Virus record (IMG/VR): IMGVR_UViG_3300010354_000092
Span: 1 to 61,543 of that record
Length of the DNA stretch: 61,543 nucleotides
Direction: 5' to 3' (one strand)
DNA from: a virus
Part shown: one piece after another, positions 16,801 through 25,073 of the stretch
How positions within the stretch are numbered: position 1 is the stretch's first letter
Layout: every line of letters starts with the position of its first letter
Notes under the pieces: generated by a model
Databases searched by the model: none
What the model saw: only the letters and a program-made list of their open reading frames with translations
What the model was told of the DNA's origin: nothing
Made by a program: the position numbers and the translations under genes

Positions 16801-19800
16801 CAACAACAGACAACAGTCAAAGCACATTTGCTGGACTAATGTATTGGAATCAAGGCAATACAGTTATACCTGGTCAAGAATCAACTACGACCAATGCTTG
16901 GATATATGCTAAGAGCTTATGCCAAAAATTAGTATTAAATGATACTTCTAATCCTCGTTATTCTACCGGTACACAGGTTACATCTTTACCGGCAGGAACA
17001 TTAGAAGAGTATACATTAGTTGGACAGAAATTTGACGCTATGTTAGATATTATACAAAATGGTATCACTGGCGTTACAGATAAAATTGTTCCTAATTCTA
17101 TTACACCCGATTTCCAAAGAGATGTAAAACAGGCATTTGAAATTCTACAGGCAAATAAGAGCTACATTCAGCAAGAAGTTATTTCATATGTTGACGCAAC
17201 TAAAACTGTCGGTTGGGTATACGATAAAGTTAAATGCGCAAGGGATGCAGGATATATTATTGATAGTATTGCATTTGATCTGTTATACGGCGGTAACAAA
17301 CAAAGTATTCAATGCGGTGTCTATTATTACGGATTTACAGCAGGAACTAGTGCAATTTATGGCCAGACTACTGGTACTATTGCAGCCTTTAATAGAATAA
17401 GGACAATAATACCTGCTATTATAAGAGGTGAAGCTGTTACTCCTTATCAGACTACTGAAAAACAAGTCTTTGATACTTCTACATTTACCTCAAGTACTAT
17501 AGCAACAGCGGTTAGTAAGGTTGATATCATAACTAATATTATAGGTAATGGTCCTATAGTAGCTTCTCCACCAAGCCCTATAGCAGTTTCAGCTTCTACT
17601 AGTACATCAGTTCAAAGTGCGGCTAAAATACTAGCTGCTAACAGAAACTTTATCCAAGCAGAAACAGTTGCATTTGTAGATCAATTTTTTGCATTTGATT
17701 ATAACAGAGCTAAATGTTCAAGAGATGCAGGATTAATTGTTGATGCTATAACTTACGATTTGATTATTGGCGGCAACACTAAGTCTATTGAATCTGGTAT
17801 TAGTTATTGGGTAGGTACTAAGAGTTATATTACAGGACAAATTCCTCAAACAGTTGACGCAGTTGAAAGAGCAAGACTTGTAGCATTAGATATTATTGAA
17901 AATAAATTAGTTACAAGAACAGTAGGTAATGGAACTGAACAAATAACCAATACCTATTATGCTAACGGTCAACGTGCAAGTAGTTATATTAACTCTAACT
18001 TTGGAATTATTAAAAATATAATGGAGAGAGGTGAAAGTGCAGCACCTCAAAATTATTTAGGTTCGGGATTGTTTGCCGCAAGCGGTATATCGTTTAATGA
18101 TACAAAGATTGCTCCTAAAGTTATCTCTGTACAGAACTTTGCTTACGACGAAACTCTTTGCAGAAGAGATACAGGTTATATTTTAGATGGCACTTATTAC
18201 GATATAGCATTGGCTACAAATTACAATGCAGTGACTTCGGGCAATGCCTATCGAAGAGGTATTAAATCGTCTCAGTATGTAATAAACTACGAATTAGCAC
18301 AAACTAAACAGGCAATTTCTTATATTAAAGCTAGCTCTGCTAATTTAGTAGTAGCTAGTTCGACATCTGTAACAAGATCTAATGCTGCCTACGACGAACT
18401 AGTAAGGGTACTAGAAGGCAATCCTCCTGCTATTGTAACTTTTACAAATCCAGCCGGTGCTAGTGCTGCCGTTGTAGCAGCCAAAGATCAACTTATTAAA
18501 AATAAAGATTTTATTATATCAGAAGTTGTAGCATGGGTGCAATATCAAGTGAATTATAACATTGCACCATTTGTAGGATTTGCATATACAGATTACATTA
18601 AAACAAAATGTGCTAGAGATATAGGTTATATTATTGATGCACTGTGCTATGATATTTTATATGGCGGTAATAGTGCATCTAGATACTGTGCTGAAGCATA
18701 TTTTACATTTGGTGCTTCTACAATTGCAGGCGAAGAAACTCAAAGTGTAGCAGCCTTTAACAGAATGAGCGCTGTTGCTCAGCAGGTAATTCAAGGCATT
18801 GCTGTAACAAGAACATTTGGGTCTACAGGATCTCAAGATAGATCAGGAGCAAATGCTACAGGCATTGAAGCAACTGCTTTAGCTAACCTTGTATCTATTA
18901 TTACTAATGTTATAACCGCAGGAAATCTAAGCGGTCTACCTGCAAAAGTTAACCCAAGTATTGCCTGGGCCGCAGGGGATGTTCAAACAGCCGTAGGAGT
19001 TCTTAATTCAAACAGAGCTTCTCTAATCAATGGTACGATAAGTTATGTAAACAGTCAGGCTAGCGCAGGATTGAAACAAATAACTTTAGATAGAGCAACA
19101 ATTGGTCCTTCTTTTAACGCTACATTATATTTTGGCGAAACTTTGGTGTTTCCTAAACAAGATAAAGAATTTACTCCGCAAGAGGCCGTTCAATGGGGAC
19201 AACGAATGGTTGATCAAAACGGTGCTATGGGCGGAAGTTTAGTAGATGGCGGTGTTGTCAGCGAGAGATCTCCAGTTAACTCTTTTGTTTATGATGCGTT
19301 CACTCAAGTTAATCAAGGTGGACGAGGCATACACATTATTAACAATGGCTACGCACAGCTAGTTTCTGTGTTTACAATCTTCTGTTCAACACACGTTGAA
19401 GTAACAGACGGTGGTATTGCTTCTATTACTAACAGTAACGCAAACTTTGGTAATTTATGTTTAGTTGCTAAAGGTAAAGGTCCTTTAGATTTTGGCGGCA
19501 CAATTTACAACCCTCCATATCCTACATTTGACCAAAGTGGTGGACAGACTGTTAACGGACAGTTTTATCCTAACGGATATTGGCCTCAGAACGCAGAAGT
19601 ATTAATTTATCTACCAGACCAATCAAATAGACCTCACATTGGTCAAGTAATGGAAGTTGTTCCTCCTAAAAACATTTTAATAGATACAACTGGAAATGGT
19701 GATTTTGTAGAAACACCTTATACAAATGAACAAGGCTTGCCGGGATTTTTATTGGCTGCTCCTAACAAAGCAACATTAACTACAGGAACTATAAAAATAA

Positions 19801-20915
19801 CTGAGATAGATACAGAAGGTATAGCCAAGGGTCATTCTGTTTTCATTAGAGATCAGTTTGGTAGTTTTAATGACAATACAGGAACAAGGTACTGTGCTAC
19901 AGGGACCGTAGTTACTGATATAGGTTGGAGAGAAATTACATTAAATCAGGCACTAACATCTGGCGGCGGCGAAGCTGATAACGATCAATTCTTTACTTTA
20001 TTGTTCTGCGGTAATGCTTACTACAACGTTTTAACCAGCAACACATCGACAGCAGTAACAACAGGAACTACTGTTATTCCTCCTGCTCAACAAGTAGCTG
20101 CTGAAATAGATGCTCTAACATTTATGAGTACATTGGTTCAGAACGTAGTTGCAAACAATACTATTATTGCTATTAATCCAACAGTTATACAAAACAAAAC
20201 TAACCCAAGCGGTGGAGCTGCAAACGGTTTCTTAGCAGACAGATTTAACGAAATAATAGATATTGTTACTAACGGCCCTTCGGTGGCCCCAGAAGCGAGA
20301 AAGAGAGGAACAAGTCCTCCTCAAGCTAGCGAAGCTATTGTACAGATAAACGCTAATAGAGATTTTATAGTTGCTGAAGTAACTCAACGTGTTATAAATC
20401 AAGCAATTTATGTCATGAGCGTTAAACAAACATATAAATGTAAAAGAGATACTAGTTTAATATTAGATAAGCTTATATTAGATTTAACCAATGGTGGAAA
20501 TTATAACAGTGTTTACAGTGGTCTAAGTTATTATACAAGACCAAATACACACCATATAGTAAGTTTAGAAGACCAAGTAAGGAATCCATTATTATTCCCA
20601 GACGGTGCAACTGCTAATTTCTATCAAAGAAGTTATATGAGTGCGTTAGGTTATACTTTTGAATATGTAGGTGCAGGCGTTACTTACGGCGGACTACCAC
20701 AGAGAGGTATAGCAGATCCTAAACAAAATCAAGAAGTGACTCAGATTGATAACGGTAAAGTATTCTTTACATCAACGGATCAAAACGGTGACTTCAGAAT
20801 CGGCCCAGGATTAGTAATTAGTCAGGCCACTGGTGTATTAAGTGGTAGAACATTTACCAAATCACTGTTTGCACAGATGACACCATTTATATTAGCTGTT
20901 GAAACAGGAGGCTAA
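13893..20915 (+). CDS. Giant beta-helix tail fibre/spike protein with nine internal repeats
   Basis: This 2340-aa protein starts MPIGRISGPLLAQNLFRDDI followed by fibre-like strands (residues 20-210). At about 215-390 a right-handed beta-helix of the phage tailspike type begins (VLYVTMDGDDTNDGA, then IKVAPGRYYEDNPI and QPFTSIIGSD). Residues about 430-1725 are eight copies of a repeat with the signature Y-x3-KC-x-RD-x-G-x-I-x-D followed by GGN or a variant. Helix-type sequence resumes to about 2050, a ninth copy follows, and the end carries GKVFFTSTDQNGDFRIG, a module common in fibres of aquatic T4-like phages. Likely receptor contact or a long virion appendage. The copies may give host-range variation by recombination. 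Confidence 0.75.
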   Translation: MPIGRISGPLLAQNLFRDDIDLAFYNRNSTEFPLIYLNVVGNKVGIRQDNPQYDLDVRGTINGDILRVVDNGGGLGYGTIGKIFISTNTVSSTVGPVNIAPSGGNDINLQSNTTVFGDLHATGNITADGDIGLGNVPTDRLKIVAEVDSNIIPALDNTYNLGASGASWKEAYLNKVVTDKVTSKNNISITPEMGLLEINAQLRVNSSKGSLGTAPVVTNVLYVTMDGDDTNDGAAMDSTRACRTISGAVKSPLYKPGTSIKVAPGRYYEDNPILMQPFTSIIGSDLRTTFVEPINKTQDLFHVQSGCYIAQLQMSGGRSGLLPIENASGFNRGAYCTAFPPQVGGKKIDIFRSPYIQNCTNESGPWLKDGTMFLPNQTIQIPSAVGVASWPANTTTLIVSLTTGSIAVGDSINAGPQNLGFFDARTLILANKSFIQEQTVNWISNQIATATTGSIWKNFSYSQAKCYRDVGIILENVSYDTTFGGNEKSVESGLAYYEGVISVIVGQEPQTIAAINYVNSLTQRVIINSTVTTFGTVTKPQVINTALDEGSVAGPGFKNNIDIITDIIGRGPSVAPKITKSQGPDAYIISAEVLLQANRAFIQNEVTAYTDVKYSSINYNQDKCKRDLGLIVDAISFDLSFPTANLSQSTFAGLQYWDQNGYTGDIANELTTTTSAISYLSSLAQEIVTLSTTGVRYQSTLTQVTNLPTGSVQEQLILESEFNLILDIIINGTVGVTNRIIPNRGSTSTDFSVVNAYNLLIANKSYMQAEVVAWVEQNKTTGFTYDVAKCNRDVGFMIDSVAFDLLYGGNKQAIQSGVYYYSFNGSSSAIAGTIPQTIYAYNTLTNIVQSLVQNIVVPTKQTKVTQDRSLPAATSAEATLLTNYLNNIVNIITSGPGVAPAKVPINLTRSTSTNITRAFNILQANREFVKEEVIARTNDIFFRQNSYNKVKCYRDSGLIVDAVVQDILFPTTDNSQSTFAGLMYWNQGNTVIPGQESTTTNAWIYAKSLCQKLVLNDTSNPRYSTGTQVTSLPAGTLEEYTLVGQKFDAMLDIIQNGITGVTDKIVPNSITPDFQRDVKQAFEILQANKSYIQQEVISYVDATKTVGWVYDKVKCARDAGYIIDSIAFDLLYGGNKQSIQCGVYYYGFTAGTSAIYGQTTGTIAAFNRIRTIIPAIIRGEAVTPYQTTEKQVFDTSTFTSSTIATAVSKVDIITNIIGNGPIVASPPSPIAVSASTSTSVQSAAKILAANRNFIQAETVAFVDQFFAFDYNRAKCSRDAGLIVDAITYDLIIGGNTKSIESGISYWVGTKSYITGQIPQTVDAVERARLVALDIIENKLVTRTVGNGTEQITNTYYANGQRASSYINSNFGIIKNIMERGESAAPQNYLGSGLFAASGISFNDTKIAPKVISVQNFAYDETLCRRDTGYILDGTYYDIALATNYNAVTSGNAYRRGIKSSQYVINYELAQTKQAISYIKASSANLVVASSTSVTRSNAAYDELVRVLEGNPPAIVTFTNPAGASAAVVAAKDQLIKNKDFIISEVVAWVQYQVNYNIAPFVGFAYTDYIKTKCARDIGYIIDALCYDILYGGNSASRYCAEAYFTFGASTIAGEETQSVAAFNRMSAVAQQVIQGIAVTRTFGSTGSQDRSGANATGIEATALANLVSIITNVITAGNLSGLPAKVNPSIAWAAGDVQTAVGVLNSNRASLINGTISYVNSQASAGLKQITLDRATIGPSFNATLYFGETLVFPKQDKEFTPQEAVQWGQRMVDQNGAMGGSLVDGGVVSERSPVNSFVYDAFTQVNQGGRGIHIINNGYAQLVSVFTIFCSTHVEVTDGGIASITNSNANFGNLCLVAKGKGPLDFGGTIYNPPYPTFDQSGGQTVNGQFYPNGYWPQNAEVLIYLPDQSNRPHIGQVMEVVPPKNILIDTTGNGDFVETPYTNEQGLPGFLLAAPNKATLTTGTIKITEIDTEGIAKGHSVFIRDQFGSFNDNTGTRYCATGTVVTDIGWREITLNQALTSGGGEADNDQFFTLLFCGNAYYNVLTSNTSTAVTTGTTVIPPAQQVAAEIDALTFMSTLVQNVVANNTIIAINPTVIQNKTNPSGGAANGFLADRFNEIIDIVTNGPSVAPEARKRGTSPPQASEAIVQINANRDFIVAEVTQRVINQAIYVMSVKQTYKCKRDTSLILDKLILDLTNGGNYNSVYSGLSYYTRPNTHHIVSLEDQVRNPLLFPDGATANFYQRSYMSALGYTFEYVGAGVTYGGLPQRGIADPKQNQEVTQIDNGKVFFTSTDQNGDFRIGPGLVISQATGVLSGRTFTKSLFAQMTPFILAVETGG
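15180..20560 (+). repeat. Nine degenerate protein repeats (KCxRDxG) in the giant fibre
   Basis: Eight copies of roughly 120-200 codons lie between about 15180 and 19075; a ninth lies at about 20340-20560. Each has a helix with AN+xFIxxEV before, then Y-x3-KC-x-RD-x-G-x-I-x-D, and usually LLYGGN. Copies 3 and 5 are most alike (DLLYGGNKQ), as are 2 and 4 (SQSTFAGLxYW), suggesting duplication of a two-repeat unit. Confidence 0.8.
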
Positions 20916-20926
20916 AAGGAAATATT

Positions 20927-21310
20927 ATGGCTTTAATACCATTAAATACATTCAAAACGAAAACAGCAGTTATAACAACTAGCTCGACCGCTACTATCTA
21001 TACTGCCCCAATTGGTGTAACTTCTATTATATTAATGACACAGGTAACAAATATTACAACTCAAACGCAATATGTTACGTTTGGACATTTTAGAAGATTA
21101 GCTGTCTTACCCGATGCTCAAGGATTTGGCGGACAACCAGCTAATACATTTACGCCAATGGTTGTAGATTTTGGAATACCCGGTAATGATGCAGGTTCAT
21201 TAACAACAGGTAAGATGATTTTAGAAAGTTTAGATAGCGTTAGATGTTATGCAAAAAATAATAATGCATTAAGAATAACACTTAGCGTCTTAGAAACTGC
21301 TAACCAATAA
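20927..21310 (+). CDS. Small virion structural protein, unknown
   Basis: This 127-aa all-beta protein contains TIYTAPIGVTSIILMTQVTN, a pattern seen in small conserved virion proteins encoded next to fibres. It follows the giant fibre by 11 nt with AGGAAATATT as ribosome site and precedes the collagen-like fibre. It may be a connector or cap. It resembles the 109-aa product at 12920 in size and fold pattern. No enzymatic motif. Confidence 0.55.
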   Translation: MALIPLNTFKTKTAVITTSSTATIYTAPIGVTSIILMTQVTNITTQTQYVTFGHFRRLAVLPDAQGFGGQPANTFTPMVVDFGIPGNDAGSLTTGKMILESLDSVRCYAKNNNALRITLSVLETANQ

Positions 21311-21335
21311 TTGAAGTGAGTACGGAGAATACCTA

Positions 21336-24300
21336 ATGCCAAGTTTATTAAGCGGCTCAACACTTAGACAAGGGGGAAGCGGAGACTTTATTCAGCTCTC
21401 TGGTGCTCAGCCAGCATTGGGTCCATCTCCTTCTACAACTACAGGTTTTACATTAGTAGGTGATGCAGTTGGTAGAGTTACCTATACAAGTAGTTTAGGT
21501 AATTTAGATTTTAACACAGGTACAATACTTGCTCAGCCGGGAATTAATATTACATTACGAGCTGATGCTAATGGTGTTATATTTGTTGATTCTACAGCGA
21601 CAATATTCTTACAAGGTTTAACAGTACCAGAACCGCAGCCGATTAATCATGGTGGAAGACCAAGTTTTAGAATTCCTAATTTTTATACAGGTTCTACTCC
21701 TCCATTAGATGCCATTGCCAGAGAAGGCGATATATGGTATGACAGTGTAAACGATGTACACTACGAATATATAGACGATGGTACTCAATTTGTTTGGGTA
21801 GATACTACAGGTCCATTTTTCTCAACTACAGTAGCACAATTTGGTTTTGGGGGTTCTGTAGGATTCACAGGTAGTCAAGGCCCTATTGGGCCTCAAGGAC
21901 CAGCAGGCGGATTTACAGGTAGTCAAGGCCTCATAGGATATACAGGATCTAGGGGATATACAGGATCTAGAGGTGATCAAGGATATACTGGTTCATTTGG
22001 TTACACTGGTAGTCAAGGACCTATTGGACAGTTTGGATTTAGCGGTAGTGCTGGTTTTATAGGAAGTTTTGGATATACCGGTTCATTCGGTTATACTGGT
22101 AGCATAGGTTACACTGGTAGCCAAGGGGCAGGATTTACAGGTAGTCAAGGTGTTGAAGGTTATGTTGGTAGTCAAGGACCTTTAGGATTCTCAGGTAGTC
22201 AAGGACCTATCGGATTTACTGGATCATTTGGATTTACTGGATCAGCTGGCTTTAAAGGTAGTCAAGGTGAATTAGGTTATACTGGTAGTCAAGGACCTAT
22301 TGGTTTTACTGGATCATTTGGTTTTACTGGATCTCGAGGTTATACTGGTAGCGCAGGCGAACAAGGTTATACTGGAAGCTCGGGATTTGTAGGTTCTAGG
22401 GGTGATGTAGGTACTCCTGGATTTACAGGTAGTAGAGGTTTCGTAGGTAGTCAAGGTAATCTTGGTTATGTTGGTTCTGTGGGATTCACCGGTTCCAGAG
22501 GCGCTACAGGTTTTGTAGGATCTAGAGGTGATTTAGGTTTCACTGGTAGTATTGGTTTTACTGGTAGTATTGGTTTTGTAGGAAGTCAGGGTATAACAGG
22601 ATTTACCGGCTCAGTAGGTTTTACTGGATCAGTGGGATATACCGGTAGCCAGGGTATAGGATTTACAGGATCGCGAGGTTTTGTAGGTAGTCAAGGTGAG
22701 GTAGGTTTCACTGGTAGTATTGGTATTAGAGGATTTACAGGCTCAGTTGGATTTGTTGGTAGCTTAGGTTTTACCGGTAGTATTGGCTATACTGGAAGTG
22801 TAGGTTTCGTAGGATCTGCCAGTACTGTTCCTGGATATGTTGGTAGTATTGGTTACACTGGCAGCTCTTCTGGCTTTACCGGTAGCCAAGGTTATACTGG
22901 ATCATTTGGTTATACTGGATCATTTGGTTATACTGGATCACGCGGAGGCGGATTTACAGGTAGTCAAGGTTATACAGGTAGTGAAGGTTTCACCGGCAGT
23001 GTAGGCTATGTCGGTAGCCCAGGCCCAATTGGTTTTGCAGGAAGTTTTGGTTATATAGGAAGTGCAGGTTATGTAGGTAGCCCAGGCATGGGCTATGTAG
23101 GTAGCCCAGGCGGTATTGGTCAAACAGGTTATAGAGGTAGTGAAGGTTACTACGGATCTGCTGGATTTAGAGGATCTGCTGGATTTAGAGGATCTGCTGG
23201 ATATCAAGGTTCTGCAGGTATTCAAGGAAATCAAGGTCAACAAGGAGATCCAGGTTTCCAAGGCAGCGAGGGTTACTTAGGTAGTCAAGGTATTCCTGGA
23301 TATCAAGGTTCTGCAGGTTATAGAGGTAGTGAAGGTTATAGAGGTAGTTCTGGTTTCCAGGGAAGTTCGGGAACTGGTTTCTCAGGATCTGAAGGTTTTA
23401 GAGGATCTGAAGGTTACGTTGGTAGTCAAGGTATTCCTGGATATCAAGGTTCTGCAGGTTATTTTGGTTCGGCTGGATATCAAGGAAGCTCGGGTGTTGG
23501 TTACAGAGGATCAGAAGGGTTCCAAGGTAGTTTTGGTTTAACTGGATTTACCGGATCTGAGGGCGTAGGCTTTACAGGTAGTGCAGGTTATAGAGGTTCT
23601 GAAGGTTATAGAGGATCGGCTGGTTATTATGGATCTGAAGGTTATAGAGGATCTGCAGGTTTTGCAGGTAGTATCGGAGCTATTGGTTTCTACGGTTCAG
23701 CTGGTTATAGAGGCAGCGAAGGCTACAGAGGATCTGCTGGATATCAAGGTTCAGCTGGATCAGGATTCTCAGGTTCAGAAGGTTTTAGAGGATCTGCTGG
23801 ATATCAAGGATCAGCTGGCTATACAGGGTCAATTGGTTATTGGGGGTCGGCTGGATATCAAGGAAGCTCAGGTGTAGGTTTCCAAGGATCCGTAGGCTAT
23901 ACAGGAAGTATAGGATTTAGAGGTTCAACTGGTTTCTTAGGTAGTCCTGGATTTTTTGGATCATCGGGATTCCAAGGATCTATCGGTTTCCAAGGAAGCC
24001 AAGGTAATATAGGCTGGACAGGATCGGCAGGACCTGGATTTGGTGGATCTGCTGGATTTAGAGGATCTACTGGATATCAAGGTTCGTTAGGATATATTGG
24101 AAGTCCAGGTTTTAGGGGATCAGCTGGGTATACCGGTTCTATAGGATATACGGGTTCTGTAGGTTTTAGAGGTTCAGCTGGATATGTAGGTTCTACTGGT
24201 GGTACTGGATTTAGAGGAAGTGACGGATTCAGGGGTAGTTCAGGATTTTTAGGATCATCCGGTTTTAGGGGATCAGTCGGTTTCCAAGGTTCGACAGGCG

Positions 24301-25058
24301 GAATAGGAGCTACAGGTTTTAGAGGATCTGCTGGATTTACAGGCAGTCAAGGTATTCCTGGTTTCAGAGGCAGTCAAGGTATTCCTGGATTCCAAGGTAG
24401 TACAGGTAATATTGGATTCCAAGGATCTGCGGGTAACCTTGCTTCAGTTGGGTCTGCTAACCAAGTACTATATAAAAATGCTTCTAACGCATTAGCTACT
24501 AGTGCTTCGTTTACATTTGATGGTACTACAGTAACTTCAAACCAGCTAAGAGCTAACGGCGGCTTTGTATATTTAGGTGCAACAAATACCTATTATCTAC
24601 AGTATCAAGCAAGCCCAAGTAGATATAACTTGCCTTCTGCAGATTTATATCTAACTAACGCTTCTAACGATGTGTATGCTAGATTCTTTAGAGGAACTGC
24701 AACTTCAGCTCAGTACGCTGACGTGGCAGAAAAGTATCTCACAGATAAAGAATATCCTGTAGGTACAGTGGTAAAAGTTGGCGGACCTAATGAAGCAACA
24801 ATAGTAACAGATAATTCTGATTATGTACTTGGCGTTATTTCTGCTAAACCGGCTTACTTAATGAATTACGATAGCGAAGGACAAGCCATAGCATTATTAG
24901 GTCGTGTTCCTGTTAAGATTAAAGGTAGAGTTAAAAAAGGTGATGCTATATGGCCTGCAGATAATGGACAAGGATGCACTGTAAATAATGGCAAACAACC
25001 ATTTGCTTATGCTCTAGAAGACGGCGAAGATAGCTTAGTTGAATGCGTAGTAAAATAA
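21336..25058 (+). CDS. Collagen-like tail fibre with C-terminal fibre module
   Basis: This 1240-aa fibre has three parts. Residues 1-168 are a beta N-terminus including a GDIWYDSVNDVHYEY module. About 170-1035 are uninterrupted Gly-X-Y triplets dominated by the hexapeptide G-(F/Y)-x-G-S-x, with few prolines. About 1040-1240 are a globular end with YADVAEKYLTDKEYPVGTVV and GVISAKPAYLMN, a C-terminal module shared by many phage fibres that may act as an assembly chaperone or self-cleaving domain. The protein is probably a long trimeric fibre or whisker. GC rises locally because of the glycine codons. Ribosome site ACGGAGAATACCTA. Confidence 0.8.
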   Translation: MPSLLSGSTLRQGGSGDFIQLSGAQPALGPSPSTTTGFTLVGDAVGRVTYTSSLGNLDFNTGTILAQPGINITLRADANGVIFVDSTATIFLQGLTVPEPQPINHGGRPSFRIPNFYTGSTPPLDAIAREGDIWYDSVNDVHYEYIDDGTQFVWVDTTGPFFSTTVAQFGFGGSVGFTGSQGPIGPQGPAGGFTGSQGLIGYTGSRGYTGSRGDQGYTGSFGYTGSQGPIGQFGFSGSAGFIGSFGYTGSFGYTGSIGYTGSQGAGFTGSQGVEGYVGSQGPLGFSGSQGPIGFTGSFGFTGSAGFKGSQGELGYTGSQGPIGFTGSFGFTGSRGYTGSAGEQGYTGSSGFVGSRGDVGTPGFTGSRGFVGSQGNLGYVGSVGFTGSRGATGFVGSRGDLGFTGSIGFTGSIGFVGSQGITGFTGSVGFTGSVGYTGSQGIGFTGSRGFVGSQGEVGFTGSIGIRGFTGSVGFVGSLGFTGSIGYTGSVGFVGSASTVPGYVGSIGYTGSSSGFTGSQGYTGSFGYTGSFGYTGSRGGGFTGSQGYTGSEGFTGSVGYVGSPGPIGFAGSFGYIGSAGYVGSPGMGYVGSPGGIGQTGYRGSEGYYGSAGFRGSAGFRGSAGYQGSAGIQGNQGQQGDPGFQGSEGYLGSQGIPGYQGSAGYRGSEGYRGSSGFQGSSGTGFSGSEGFRGSEGYVGSQGIPGYQGSAGYFGSAGYQGSSGVGYRGSEGFQGSFGLTGFTGSEGVGFTGSAGYRGSEGYRGSAGYYGSEGYRGSAGFAGSIGAIGFYGSAGYRGSEGYRGSAGYQGSAGSGFSGSEGFRGSAGYQGSAGYTGSIGYWGSAGYQGSSGVGFQGSVGYTGSIGFRGSTGFLGSPGFFGSSGFQGSIGFQGSQGNIGWTGSAGPGFGGSAGFRGSTGYQGSLGYIGSPGFRGSAGYTGSIGYTGSVGFRGSAGYVGSTGGTGFRGSDGFRGSSGFLGSSGFRGSVGFQGSTGGIGATGFRGSAGFTGSQGIPGFRGSQGIPGFQGSTGNIGFQGSAGNLASVGSANQVLYKNASNALATSASFTFDGTTVTSNQLRANGGFVYLGATNTYYLQYQASPSRYNLPSADLYLTNASNDVYARFFRGTATSAQYADVAEKYLTDKEYPVGTVVKVGGPNEATIVTDNSDYVLGVISAKPAYLMNYDSEGQAIALLGRVPVKIKGRVKKGDAIWPADNGQGCTVNNGKQPFAYALEDGEDSLVECVVK
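21843..24440 (+). repeat. Collagen-like G-(F/Y)-x-G-S-x coding repeats
   Basis: About 2.6 kb of imperfect 18-bp units encode G-aromatic-x-G-S-x. Locally identical stretches recur, for example GGATCTGCTGGAT and GGTAGTCAAGG. Such repeats allow slippage and length variation. Confidence 0.9.
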
Positions 25059-25073
25059 TAGGAATAGTATAAA

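Noticed and set aside
22938-23261. Minus-strand Ser/Thr-rich open frame
   Set aside because: It is the antisense shadow of the collagen-like repeats; no ribosome site or promoter.
23329-23877. Two plus-strand Val/Leu-rich open frames
   Set aside because: They are out-of-frame readings of the same repeats inside the fibre gene.
21843-24440. Short direct repeats resembling a CRISPR or satellite array
   Set aside because: The units are in one open frame and encode regular Gly-X-Y triplets with no constant repeat/spacer pattern.
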